A stretch of DNA of 62,000 bases from Neocallimastix lanati (nom. inval.) (lineage: Eukaryota; Neocallimastigomycota; Neocallimastigomycetes; Neocallimastigales; Neocallimastigaceae). Location: contig JACVTC010000003.1 in assembly GCA_016946835.1 (NCBI GenBank), positions 1,412,501 to 1,474,500 of the forward strand, written 5' to 3'. Position numbers and translations under genes: made by a program. Positions 29,494 to 43,504 of this stretch are shown here, one piece after another (the stretch's first letter is position 1; the number at the start of each line of letters is the position of its first letter). The notes beneath the pieces are model-generated. The model had not been told where the DNA came from. It worked only from the letters and a program-made list of their open reading frames with translations, and made no database searches.

Positions 29494-30048
29494 TTAAAAT
29501 AGATTAAAATTTGGATTGTTATAAAATAATTATTATTTATTAAATTAAGAGAAATTTCATTTATTACCTGAGGATTATATTGACTTGCAGTATCTATTGC
29601 AGCAAGTGTACTTTGAGTAGCCTTTTATGTGTTAAATTATAATATTAATTTTTAAAATCTATGATATATTATATCTAATTTAATCTTCCATTTTTAATAT
29701 TACCAATTTTATTAATCTTTGCTTATCGATTTTAGCATCTCCTCGAATGACAATATTCTAAATGAAAGAAAAAGACAAAAACAAAAACAAAAACAAAAAC
29801 AAACAAACAGACAGACAAAAAAAAAAAAAATAAAAAATTGATATAATATTTTGATATATTTAGAAATTGTTTTATATAATATTTTATATATATGCTATAT
29901 AATAATTTTTTTCTTACTAATTTAGAAGCTTTAGATTTTATTATTACTTCCTAGAAAACAACATATGAAGAAGATAATAATAAAATTGTAATTAGATTTA
30001 TAAGTATTTTTATATATATTTAATAACATTGAAAAAAAAGTTAAAAAG

Positions 30049-30099
<51 letters not shown>

Positions 30100-30259
30100 T
30101 TATTCAATTAAATTTAATAATAGCTTAAAAATATTCTAAATTCATATTTACTTCATTACTATTTATTTCTTTTTTATTTGAAGTACCATTAAAAGCAAAA
30201 TAAGATATTGTAAATGTTAAAACTGAAAATAATACAATAGATTGTAATGAGATTTCCAT
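29071..30259 (-). CDS. Peptidyl-tRNA hydrolase 2 (PTH2) family, membrane-anchored, divergent
   Basis: Seven small exons (complement 30152-30259, 29918-29950, 29704-29757, 29568-29621, 29392-29459, 29223-29320, 29071-29120) give 154 residues. The enzyme class releases the peptide from stalled peptidyl-tRNA. Residues 4-24 (SLQSIVLFSVLTFTISYFAF) form an N-terminal signal anchor like the one that sends animal PTRH2 to mitochondria. The domain follows: IVIRGDAKIDKQRL, then ATQSTLAA, YRRWSREGQPKVTLKC, DKTTNKP, AVGP, and the diagnostic C-terminus DKVNMITGHLKLF. The motif usually ending in AAQ-x-x-HA reads ATQSTLA here, so the conserved His is Leu; activity may be altered. The first Lys of the usual KGK and the Asp/Thr pair are kept. 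It shares a 289-base divergent promoter with the UBR7-like gene. Confidence 0.85.
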
Positions 30260-30548
30260 TTTAAAATTTTTTTATAATATATTTTTCTATTAAGAGTAAA
30301 ATGCAATAAATTCGATATTATTTTTATTATTATTAATATCATTATTATTTTTTTTTTTTTTTTGACGATCAAATATATAAAATTAATGTATATAATATAT
30401 TATAATATATTTATTTAATCAATATAAAGGTATTATAAGAAATTTAATATATTTTATTGAGAATATATAAAATTTATTTTTTTTAAAAATTATTTTATTG
30501 TTATATTATATAATTTTTTTTTTCATAAAAAAAAATATTTATAAAAAT
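30260..30548. promoter_or_regulatory. Divergent promoter region, PTH2 / UBR7-like
   Basis: Only 289 bases separate the two start codons on opposite strands. The region is AT-rich, with a T run at 30350-30363. No specific binding site could be named; the regulatory role is inferred from position. Confidence 0.5.
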
Positions 30549-30963
30549 ATGGAGGATAATAATAAAAAGGACTTGAATAAAAAAGATGAGAATGAAAATG
30601 ATAAAGAAAATTATATAACAGCTGTTGATTATTTAATAAAACAGGAAGAACTTGAGCAAGAAGCTAAAGAAGTTTATTCAAAAAAATTTGATAAATGTAC
30701 TTATGATTTAGGATATATTAAACAACAAGTTTATATTTGTATGACGTGTACAAATAACAATGCGGGATTTTGTTATTCATGTAGTATTGCTGTAAGCCAA
30801 TATGTGCTATAATTTTTATTAATTTTTATTAAATTAATATTAATATTCGTTTAATTATTACTTTAATTTATTTTTATAGTGTCATTCACGACATGATGTA
30901 AGAGAATTATTCAGTAAAAGGTAATTTAAAATTATTAAAAATAAGAAATATGGTATTATTATA

Positions 30964-31002
<39 letters not shown>

Positions 31003-32658
31003 TAAATAATAATAATTGATTAAATTAAATTATTGTAAAGAAATTTTCGATGTGATTGCGGTAATTCTAAATTTCCAGGAAAATGTTGTTTAAAAGATAA
31101 AACAGATACAATAAATGAAAAAAATAAATATAATCATAATTTTTCTGGACGTTTTTGCTGGTAACATATATTATATATAATTATTTTAATATTTGAAAGT
31201 TTATATTTCCTATATATTAAATATATACTAATAATTAATATTATTAATAAACAACAACAACAATGAAAATCCCCCAAAAAAGGTGTAATAAAGTGTATGA
31301 TCCAGATGAAGATGAACTAATGTTTCAATGTAATATATGTGAAGGTACAATATGCATTTAATATATATTATTTCATTTAAATGAAATGAGTAAATTAGAT
31401 TTTTATTAAATAAATAAATAAATAAATATTTTTATTATAATTAACATTTGAATTTTAATTACATATAAATTATTTAAATATTTATTAGAATGGTTTCATG
31501 CAAGTTGTATTACAAAAGATAAGGAAAAAGTATTTATAATTTTATTTTAAATATTTTATATGATAATTATTTTTTTTAATAATTAAAATTTTTATTTAAT
31601 TTATATTTATAAAATATTATTTAGTTATCCGAGAGTTTTGATGATTATATTTGTAGGTTGTACAAAATTATTCAATAATATATTTAGTAATTATTATTAT
31701 AATAATATTAATATGCTTTAATATTTATCCTTATTATATTTATATTATATTTTAATAATAATATAGAGATTGTGTTGATAAATATAATTTTATTAAAAAA
31801 TATAAATTTATGAAAAATATTTGTTTTATACCTTATAAAAATGATAATAATGATCAAAATATTAGTAATGAAAATACCAAAAGAAAATTTGATGAAACTG
31901 ATATCAATAATGATGAATTGAATAAAAAAATTAAAACCGGGTCTAATGACGATGAAATAAAAGAACAAATAAAATTTAAAATGAATGAAAATAATTCAGA
32001 CAATAAGACTATTATACAATCAGATATTAAAAAAAATAAAGTAAATGAAAATCTAAATGAAATTAAACTAATTAGTGTAGTTAATGATAATGAAAATAAA
32101 AATAAACAAAAACCAATAGATGTAGTTAATGACAATAACGATGATGATAGTGATTGCATATTAAGTTTAGGATCAATTAATAAAACTGACTTAAATCAAA
32201 GATATGATGTGTTTTGTAATGGTTAGTAATTACTTATTATAATTTATTTTTAATTATATTAACATAAGTATTTAATAAATTATATAACAATTATATAACA
32301 AATAAATAATAAAAATAAAGATAAATTTAATACAGTTTTCTGTAAATGTAATCATTGTAAGAAGATGTATAATAAACTAAACATTAATTTTTTGATAGAA
32401 GATGATTTAACATATGAACCAGAAGAGGATGATGATTTAGGTTATTTTTTTTTTTTTTTTATAATAGTATAATTATAATAATTATAAAAGACATAATTAA
32501 TTTTATTTTTGTATTATTAAAAATTTTCTAATATTAATTTTTATAATAGATGGAACTTTATTTGAAAGAGGTGTTAAAGTGTTAAATCATGCAAGTAGAG
32601 TACCTCTTATTGAATGTATATCTGGATATAATAAGTTAAAGGTATTTAATAGTATTTC

Positions 32659-32700
<42 letters not shown>

Positions 32701-32880
32701 AAAATTATATTACTAATATTTTTTATCATTTTTATAATTTTTATTATTATTAAATTTTGTTAGGATAAATTAACTGATTACTTTAAAGAATTTGCAGAAA
32801 AGAAAAAAGTCGTAACAGATGAAGATATTAAATATTTCTTTGATAATCTTCAATATCAAAATAAAAAAAATGTCTATTAA
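30549..32880 (+). CDS. UBR-box and PHD-finger protein, UBR7/Mlo2-like E3 ligase
   Basis: Ten exons (30549-30791, 30880-30920, 31041-31160, 31283-31344, 31489-31529, 31625-31656, 31767-32221, 32336-32440, 32550-32641, 32764-32880) give 435 residues in one frame. The UBR zinc box spans about 50-112, with CTYDLGYIKQQVYICMTC, CYSCSIACHSRHDV and FRCDCGNSKFPGKCC. A PHD finger follows at about 134-182: FCWCNKVYDPDEDELMFQC, CEEWFHASC and a final C-x-x-C pair across introns 6/7. Human UBR7 has this same order and ubiquitinates histone H2B; fission yeast Mlo2 is the fungal relative. The middle exon holds an acidic, Asn/Lys-rich linker, then FCKCNHCKKMYNKL and the family C-terminal segment with LIECISGYNKLKDKL. 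An upstream in-frame ATG at 30498 would add a hydrophobic stretch; 30549 fits the family better. Confidence 0.9.
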
Positions 32881-33290
32881 ATTACTCATATAAAACTAAT
32901 ATTTAATTTCATTTATTATAATTTAAAAAATAAAAAAATTGGTTATTGTGAGTGACTAAATTATTTTATATAATTTAATTATTTTTAACAAACATATAAA
33001 AGGTATTATTAAAAATAAAAAAAAGATAAGAAAAAATATTTATATAATTAATAATAATAATAATAATTATAGTATCAATATATATATATATAGTTATATC
33101 ATGTTACAAATAAATAGATAGTTACGTATATAATGTATTATAATTATTATTATTATTATTATTATTATTATTTTTGTTACTAATATATTTTGAATAAAAA
33201 AATTTTAATATTTAATAATTGTAGTTTTCTTTTCCTATTTAATATTTATAAAATAATAAAAATAAATTAAATATTTAATTAAAGAATAGT
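32881..33290. other. Convergent 3' spacer
   Basis: Lies between the stop codons of the UBR7-like (+) and SRR1 (-) genes. AT-rich with ATT repeats at 33142-33172. It presumably holds both polyadenylation regions. Confidence 0.6.
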
Positions 33291-33922
33291 TTATTCAATT
33301 GTTCCTTCAGTTAATTCTTTTAATTCATATTTATCTTTCATTTCCCAAAATTTTTTTGATTGCTCCAATATATTTGATTTAGGAAAAAAATGTATAGTTG
33401 TGTTATTAAAAATATCATTGCTTTCAAATATTTCAGGAAATGATATTTTTTTAGTTAAAGGTAATATTGCTTTTAGGAACGGTGCTTCTCTTTCAAATTT
33501 TGAAGATACCATACTTTTTTTTTTTTTTAAAAAAATTAAAATTATTTAATATAATAAAATAAATAAATAATAAAAAATTAATATAAATAATTAAAAATAA
33601 AGTAAACAATTATTAATATTTATATATAAAGAATAATTTGTAATTAAATTTTATTATGATAAAATAAAAAATAATTAAAACTTTATTATTAATAACATAC
33701 ATATCATCATACATTGAGAAATCATTTCCTATTAATATTAATTTTGATAATTTATCAAATTCCCAATTAGTTCCAAGTACATTATTGTACAAATTATAAT
33801 TACAATGAGGCATATAAAATATTGTCATTTTTTCAATATTTCTTTTTCCATTCTATATATGTTAAATGATAAAATATATGTTAGAAAATAAAATGAATGC
33901 TATAAATTATTATTTTTATTAC

Positions 33923-33965
<43 letters not shown>

Positions 33966-34167
33966 GTTTTTTATTAATATATACCTCATTTTTTTCAATA
34001 TTTTCATATCCATAATTCTTTATGACTTCTTTTTCTATTTTTGTAAAAACCGGATCATAAAAATATACTTTCCCATTAAGCTTTTAATATATAAATTATA
34101 TATATATTAAAAAATACAATATATTAATATATATTATAAAATAATTTATTTTTTTATTTTTTTATTT

Positions 34168-34204
<37 letters not shown>

Positions 34205-34815
34205 TTTGAATTTTTAATATGCAATCCGTACTTTTAAATTCAACTTTAATAATATACATAATGCAAATTGATATTGTGAAATTCTTGATTTAGTGAAATT
34301 TCCAATTCCGTATGATACAATATCAACGTCAAAATATTCTGGATTTTCTTTACTTCGATAATACTGAATTAATGGTTTTATAATTTGTAATTCAAAGATT
34401 AATTGAATATAAAATTTACTTTCCAATATTTTTACTCTTAAATAATATAAAATAAAAAAATAAGAATTAATTTCTTTATATTTTCTATCTTATACCTCTA
34501 AAAACAAAACAAAAACAAAAAAACAAAAAAACAAAAAAGCAACAAAACAAAAAAAACAAAAAAAACAAAACAAAACAAAAAAAAATAATAATAATAATAA
34601 ATAAGCAAACAAACAAACTACCTTTTTTCTTCTATTCGATTTTGAATTGTGGTAGTTGAAATCTCGTTCTTATTTGTTCCTGTTTTTTTGGTTTTATAAG
34701 ATTTATATGTAAATCCATTATTCTTATCATTTCTCTTTTTTGAAATTATTTTATCATTATTATTTTTCTTCTTCCTTCCAACTATAGTAAATCCATCGTT
34801 ATCCATTTTATCCAT
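33291..34815 (-). CDS. SRR1 domain protein (SRR1/BER1-like)
   Basis: Exons are complement 34622-34815, 34232-34436, 33985-34080, 33701-33852 and 33291-33513, for 289 residues. A basic Asn/Lys/Thr-rich N-terminus begins MDKMDNDGFTIVGRKKK, with the DGFTIVGRKK patch often seen in this family. The SRR1 domain starts at about 107 with YGIGNFTKSRISQYQFALC, then VYFYDPVFTKIEK, the signature FYMPHCNYNLYNNVLGTNW at about 177-195, and LILIGNDFSMY. Plant SRR1 affects circadian and red-light responses and yeast Ber1 affects microtubule-linked growth; the biochemical role is not settled. Intron 1 is long and AC-rich (CAAAA repeats on the plus strand). The 33701/33513 junction was chosen because GTATGT and TAG-like ends keep the frame open. 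It is convergent with the UBR7-like gene. Confidence 0.88.
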
Positions 34816-35351
34816 TTTTATCTTTCTTAATTTTTATGCTTTTATCATACTTTTAGTTTTATTATTTATTATAAATTATTATTTTATTATTTTTTATTAA
34901 TAAATATAAAATTTTTATTACTGATGAACTCTCAAATATAATCTATTAATTAAAAAAATTAATAATATATTATATTTATTATATTTAATTATATATAAAA
35001 AATTTAAAATATTTATAATCAAACTTAATTACTTATTACTTAATTTAGATGGCATAATACATAATGTAAACGTATAACTACTGTTTTTATTACATTATTA
35101 ATATAGATCTTAACCTATGTATTTTATCAATTGAATAATATATCTATCATATATTAATCCAAATATGGAATATACTTTATGATGTACCAATCTTTTGTGG
35201 CTATAGTTTTAGGTGAGATTATCAAATCATATTTTTAAATTAAATCTATTTTTTCAAGATATATATATTTAACTTTTATCGTGTTAATTTTTTTTTCTTC
35301 ACAAATCTATTATCACTTTATTTATACTATTATATAAAATTAAATTACAAA
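34816..35351. promoter_or_regulatory. Divergent promoter region, SRR1 / homoisocitrate dehydrogenase
   Basis: The 536 bases between two opposed start codons. The half nearest the dehydrogenase is less AT-rich (CCAATCTTTTGTGGCTATAG at about 35188). No named operator is visible. Confidence 0.45.
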
Positions 35352-37090
<1,739 letters not shown>

Positions 37091-37440
37091 ATTAATTAAT
37101 ATTATTTTGAAATAAATCAAATAATATATAATATGTTACAACTATAATTTTGTGGTTTAATTTATTAAAAAATTACAATGTAAATCATGTATTGTTAAAT
37201 TATATAGTTATAGTATAAAAACGAAAAAATTTAAATTGAAGTATAAATAAGCTATACATAGAATAATAAATTTACAAGAAATATATATATAAAAGAAAAT
37301 AGTAAAAAAAATAAAAATAAATAAAAAACAGAAGCTACGAATGAAATAAATATTTTATATTTTATTTATTTATTATCTCTTTTTTTTATTAAAAAGAAAA
37401 TGAAATCTAATTTTAAAATAATATAGTATAAATTAATATT
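37091..37440. other. 3' flank of homoisocitrate dehydrogenase
   Basis: AT-rich. No gene or RNA is seen. Confidence 0.6.
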
Positions 37441-37751
37441 AAAGACATTATTTTGAGTATTCTTCAAATATGACTTTCCCTTGTGCAAAAAACAGATTCG
37501 AAGAAACAACAGTTTTTTTAAAACTTTGTTTATCTATTTTAAAGATGTTACTTCTAGGTTTTATTTCTTTTTTATTTGTTGGGAAGGGAAAAATTCCCGC
37601 ATAGCACAACTTGCCGAAATACATAGTATTTTCGAGCTTTTTTATTTTTTATTTTTTAAATCTTTTATTTTTAATTTCAAATGTACTTTTCACCTACATG
37701 TATTTTTTAAAATAAAATTAATAAAATTTTGGAAATGTATTCTCTTTCCTG

Positions 37752-37811
<60 letters not shown>

Positions 37812-37812
37812 A
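37441..37812 (+). mobile_element. LINE 3' end with a long poly(A) tail
   Basis: About 310 bases of moderately AT-rich sequence end CTCTTTCCTGTCT followed by an uninterrupted A run at 37755-37809. The CTC...TGTCT-A(n) end matches the two other LINE tails at 38085-38098 (+) and 9826-9840 (-). The frame at 37481-37756 (91 codons) is not a recognisable protein. Confidence 0.45.
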
Positions 37813-38100
37813 TTTATAACTTTGTTATGAATATCCTGATCTTTCATTAGGTTTCTATTGGCTATTGAGAGCACGAAGTTGATATAGATTAGATGCTAGA
37901 ATTGCTAAAGCTGCAAAAATAATTGATCATATAATTATGATAATTTTTATCTATATAGAATTATCATCGATGAATAGGAAGATTTAGAGGTCATAACGTA
38001 GTTTTTTAATATTTATGTAAAAAATTTCATGTAATTTATTTTCATGTATTTTATTTAATAAATATTATTAAATAAAGTTTACTCCTTGTCTAAAAAAAAT
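37813..38100 (+). mobile_element. Second decayed LINE fragment
   Basis: It begins TATGAATATCCTGATCTTTC and then encodes FYWLLRARS, a stop, and YRLDARIAKAAKIIDH, matching the zinc-knuckle fragment on the minus strand at 3500-3765. The CPCC part is deleted. The end, CATGTATTTT...AATAAAGTTTACTCCTTGTCT plus eight A, matches the tail at 9826-9890. So the middle of the 3' region is missing, but both ends belong to the same family. Confidence 0.55.
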
Positions 38101-38690
38101 CTCTATTCATTTTATCACTCTATGACCATTTTCCAGGTTTTCCTTACAAGAGGTTTTTTATGGAATATGATGGTTAGGGTTACAGGTAAGTATTTTCTCT
38201 TTATAAATATAATTATTTAAAATTTTTAAATAAAGACATGATAATTTCCTAATTGTGTCCCGAGAGGGTTATGTAGGTACTGTCATTTAACATATTTACG
38301 AGTGAATTACCAGCATTTAGGTACATTTCATGTGTCTCTGTAGAAATATATTCCACTTGGTGATGTAGATATATTTTACTAAATTGAAATCTTTCTGACA
38401 TTTATGTATTTGCCAAGAGAGCTAGAGCTAGGATTTATTACCTTAGGTTAGGCTATACCAGACTAGCTTTAAAGGGGTTAGGAACTGGAGAAGTACTAAG
38501 AGAAAAATAGTACTAGAAAAATAATAATATGCATGTCAAAGCGACGCTGAACAATTAGTAAGGCCTTCCAGCAGGGACATTATCTACCTATATAGAAGTG
38601 TTGTGAATTCCTCAATATTCCTACTGCCCCTGAGGGGGCTGAAACCAAAAGTGGTATCCACCGAAAATAATAATAAAAAAAAAAACGATT
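38101..38690. other. GC-richer non-coding island of unknown nature
   Basis: Nearly 600 bases stand out from the surroundings by mixed composition (for example GTGTCCCGAGAGGGTTATGT, GACGCTGAACAATTAGTAAG and CCCCTGAGGGGGCTG) yet all frames are closed. A small hairpin CCCCTgAGGGG lies at about 38625-38640. It may be the body of another retroelement, a structured RNA or a dead gene. I do not recognise it. Confidence 0.4.
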
Positions 38691-39409
38691 CATTTCATTA
38701 ATACCAAAATTACTTTTATATTTTCTCTTTACCTTTATTGTATTATACAAACTTTATTTTTTATTAAATACACTTTTTAAATATATATATATTTTTTTTT
38801 ATTCTTACCTAATATATATTTAACATATTTCTTCATTTGAAATCTGTAATATACAATATATTAATATTTTAATAATTAATAAATAAAACAATAGAAGTGT
38901 ATTTTCTAAAAAAAATGTATATTAAAAAGGAAAAAACTAATAATAATAAAAAAATTTTAATATAATTATTAAAATTAAATTAAATTGTGATATATTATTT
39001 CTATTTTAATTGGATATTACGATTTATTTTTTTATATTTTCAGGACATATGTGAAAATAAAATTTTAATATTATTATTATATATTTGTTTAAAAAAAAGT
39101 AAAGTATGGAGTAAATTAATATAATTTTTGGAGCTCTTTAGATCAAATAAAAAATAAAAAAAAAAATTAAAGATAAAAATAATTTTAAAATAATAATTAA
39201 ATATTATTAAAAAATTATTAATATTTTGAAATAATTTTTATTCATAAAAATAAAAAAACATTAAAAAAATTTTAATATAAATTAAATATTAATTGTAACA
39301 ATTTAATTATAATTAAACTCTTTTAAATATATAATTTATTGTTTAATTTAATATATATATTTTTGAATAAAGTAAATTAATCAGCAAATTAAACATTCAT
39401 AATAAAAAT
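38691..39409. other. AT-rich upstream region of the Sel1-repeat gene
   Basis: No gene. Promoter function for the following gene is inferred from position only. Confidence 0.5.
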
Positions 39410-39844
39410 ATGGTTCGTAAAGTAAATCCCGAAAAGGTTTTTAAAAAAAAGGCTCTTTCAATTAAAAATCCACATGAAAGATGTAAATTTTTAGTTAAAG
39501 AATTGATTTCTTTATCTCCATCCCCAAAAAATATTTCAAGGAGAAAAACCATTAAAAAGCTGTTAGTTTCCTTATCAGGAACAAATTGTCCAGAAGCATT
39601 TCTTTATCTAGGAAAATTGTATTATTTACCAATAGGTAATTACGATAAGGCTTATTCTGCCTTTAAAAATTCTATTAAAAATAGATATCCATTGGCATAT
39701 TACGAATTTGGATATATGGTTGAAAATGGTTATAGTTGTAGAAAATCAACAGAAAAAGCTGTTTCATGTTGTAAGTAAAATTATAGAAATATAGTAAATT
39801 TTGAAAACATAATTATATAAATAATAAAATAAAATAATAAGTGA

Positions 39845-39915
<71 letters not shown>

Positions 39916-42641
39916 ATGAATGAATAAATAAATAAATGAATAAATGAATAAATGAATAAATAAATAAATAAATAAATAAATATTGAATAGCAATTAAAAG
40001 TTAAAATCATATAAAAGATATTTTGCCAAAATAAAAAAAAAAATGTTTATGCATTTGTTGTCTTAATTAATATCTATTATTACTTCAAGAATGTTTGGTA
40101 TATAATGAACAAAATAAAGCAAAACAAAACAAACAAACAAACAAAAATAAATCTAATAATTTATTTTAAATACATAAAAATAAATATAAATAAAATATTA
40201 TGAAATAATATTGAAAAATAAATATATTTAAATATTTTTAGATATGAAAGCTGCAACTTGTGGTTCAATTGATGCAATGTACAGACTTGGTATTGCATAT
40301 TTATATAGGGAATTAGGTCTTAATAGTATTCCAAAAGGAATTAAATATTTAGATAAAGCCACAATTCTTGGTCATGGTGAAGCAGCATATAAGTTAAGTT
40401 ATATTTATGAAATTGGTATTGATGGACATTTAAACAAGAATTATTATAATGCATTACATTATTTACAGGAATCGGCAGATTTATTATATATACCTGCTTT
40501 AGATAAGTTAGGTTGGATTTATGAAAATGGAAAATTGGTAATTATTTTCATATCATTAAATTATTATTATAATTATTATAATACTAAAATGAATTATGCT
40601 TATAATATATTTAATATATATGATTTTATATCTGAAAAAAGGGAACTACTAAAGATCCTAGCAAGGCATTTGATTATTATATGAAAGCTTCATATAATGG
40701 ATACTCTCAATCAATGTATTCATTAGCAGGATTAATAATGAATAATGTTAATATTGATGATAGATTAGCATATGATTGGATGCTTAAAGCAACAAAAGTT
40801 GCTGAACCATTAAATAAAGCATTTTATGGTATGGGTGTGTTTTATGAATATGGTATAGGTGTTGCAAGAAATTTAGTAGCAGCACTTGATTGGTATAAAA
40901 AAGCAAGAGATAAGAATGTTCCGGATGCTGAACGAAAAATTAAAGATTTAGAATATAAAATCAATGCTATTAGAAATAATAATAATCGAATAAAAACTTT
41001 TAATAATGGAAATAATTTGGCATTTACATATTCAAATATGAATAATAATATTATTAATAGAGAAAGTATGGCTGTATCAAATGTAACACCTGAGTATATG
41101 TTTTCTCCAATTTCTATGCCATCTCCCGCGATTAGCGTTCATAATGATAATAAAAATCAAAATGTTATTATTACTAAAGATCAATTAATGAATATGAATC
41201 TTGGTATTAATCAAGACGGAAAAGTTATTCATATTAATGATAAAAATTCAGAACAAATTAACACAGAAATGTCCCAAACAAATAATAATATTTATACCAA
41301 TTTTGAAAATAGTACTGTTATAATGGAGTCAGCTAAAAATACTGAAGAAGCCCTTAAGAAATTAAGTAAAGAAGTTCCAGAAAAGGTTTCAATTAATATA
41401 AATGTAAATAGTGTAGGTCAAAAAGAATTTTATAAACCTGAAATATATAAAATGAACAGTGATGGTAATAGTGAATCAATAAATTACGGTTTTTCAATAT
41501 ATAATGCTAATAATAGTGGAATAAATGAGGAAGAAATGGTTATTTCAGATGATAATATAAAAAAAGAAAAGCACGTTGTTTTAAATATCCCTGATGGATA
41601 TATAATGAATGGAAATGCCTTACCAGTTCCAAAAAGACTATCTTCATTTGGAATTAATAATAAAGATAATTTGTTTGAAAATATAAATTCAAATGATAAT
41701 GAACAAACAACTATTAATAATGCAGATAATATCGAAATCAATGAAGATTATTACGACGATGGCGATGATGATGAAGATAATGATAATGATAATGATAATG
41801 ATGATGAAGATCAATTTTTAAGTGCTGAAGATGATAATATAGATCCACTTTCAGATATTTCATTTGAATTTAAATATGATCCAATTAAGTTAAATAGTGA
41901 TTCAGTTGAAAATATTAATGAATCAAGCAAAATTAAAGCTAGTAAAAGTATTAAGACTTATTTATCACTTCCGAAAAGAATTGAATCTCATGCTAATCCA
42001 AGTAATTATGAGTTTGATATTTTGAAATATTATAAATTTGTAATTAATATATATTAAAATACAAACTTTTTTTTTTAATATACATATATTTTGTAATTTT
42101 AGTTACAAATGGGGAACTTGAAAATAAAAATATTGGTCCTACTTCTACAGTAAGTACTTCTGTCTTTGTTGACCATTTCAAGAACTTAGGTGAACAAATA
42201 ATTTCAGAAAATGATTCTGAAGATCCATCTTCATTTATTGATCGCAAGGAAAGCAAACGCGTTTTCCAAGAAGAGGTTAAATTATCTGATGAAGAACGTA
42301 TTATTAATAATAATGATTGGGTAGAAAGACATCCAACTATTTTATCATTAACAATTGGTTCTTCCGAATTCAATGATTCAAAAGTTAGTCAAAAAGATGA
42401 AAATAATTTTAAAAGTACCGAATTAAATAATACAGAAAATGATAATTCTTTAATAGAGAATCATGAAAATATAAATCAATGTCATTTATCATCAAGTCCG
42501 TTAGTGCAATCTTCTGTTATACCTAAATCACAAAAATCATTAAATGGATATGAACTTAATTATACTGATCAACTTGTTGTATTACCATCAAAAGCTCCAC
42601 TGCCCCCTCCAAGACAAACATTAAAAAAAAATAATAATTAA
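39410..42641 (+). CDS. Sel1-repeat protein, possibly SKT5/CHS4-like chitin synthase regulator
   Basis: Exons 39410-39770, 40242-40537, 40642-42001 and 42103-42641 give 851 residues. Residues about 60-300 form tandem Sel1-like (TPR-type) helical repeats, each near 36 residues: AFLYLGKLYYLP, AYYEFGYMVENG, AMYRLGIAYLYRE, AAYKLSYIYEIG, ALDKLGWIYENG, SMYSLAGLI and AFYGMGVFYEYGIGVARNLVAALDWY. Such arrays are protein-binding scaffolds; in fungi the commonest are SKT5/CHS4 activators of chitin synthase. The EYGIGVARN...ALDWYKKA repeat and AERKIKDLE end fit that group, but this is inference. Beyond about 330 it is an Asn/Asp/Glu-rich low-complexity tail ending in a Pro-rich PLPPPRQTL motif. The donor at 42002 was preferred over 42040 because only it keeps the last exon in frame. 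Intron 1 holds an AAAT minisatellite. Confidence 0.82.
39844..39980. repeat. ATAA/TGAA microsatellite inside intron 1 of the Sel1 gene
   Basis: About 34 tandem AAAT-type units with scattered AATG variants in the middle. Confidence 0.9.
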
Positions 42642-43409
<768 letters not shown>

Positions 43410-43414
43410 AAAAA
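43410..43414 (-). terminator. RNA polymerase III terminator of tRNA-Thr
   Basis: Five T on the minus strand begin three bases after the tRNA discriminator base, which is a standard Pol III stop. Confidence 0.7.
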
Positions 43415-43417
43415 TTA

Positions 43418-43489
43418 TGCCCACTAGCGGGATTGAACCACTGATCTTCGCTTTACGAGAGCGACGCTCTACCACTGAGCCAAGCGGGC
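43418..43489 (-). tRNA. tRNA-Thr (anticodon CGU)
   Basis: A complete 72-base cloverleaf can be drawn on the minus strand. The acceptor GCCCGCT pairs with AGTGGGC (one G-T), the D arm GCTC/GAGC has loop AGTGGTA, the anticodon stem TCGCT/AGCGA has loop CTCGTAA (anticodon CGT), and the T stem AGTGG/CCGCT has loop TTCAATC, with discriminator A. The B box GGTTCAATCCC is intact, with no intron and no encoded CCA. A T5 terminator follows. The LTR retrotransposon starting at 43505 lies just upstream of its 5' end. Confidence 0.95.
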
Positions 43490-43500
43490 AATTCCTGTAA

Positions 43501-43504
43501 TACT
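43501..43504. repeat. Target-site duplication TACT, left copy of element 1
   Basis: TACT precedes the 5' LTR, and the same TACT follows the 3' LTR at 49597-49600. If the last A of the LTR is counted as target, the repeat is ATACT (5 bases). Confidence 0.65.

Noticed and set aside
37585-37630. Possible tRNA fragment (AAATTCCCGCATAGCACAAC)
   Set aside because: No cloverleaf can be closed and no B box is present.
37481-37756. 91-codon frame with a few mixed residues
   Set aside because: Phe/Lys-rich, ends at a LINE poly(A) tail, no recognisable domain; treated as retroelement 3' sequence.
42002-42057. Sel1 gene ending at 42057 (YKFVINIY)
   Set aside because: The frame downstream from 42103 is open for 179 codons and joins in phase if the donor at 42002 is used; the 42057 stop is intronic.
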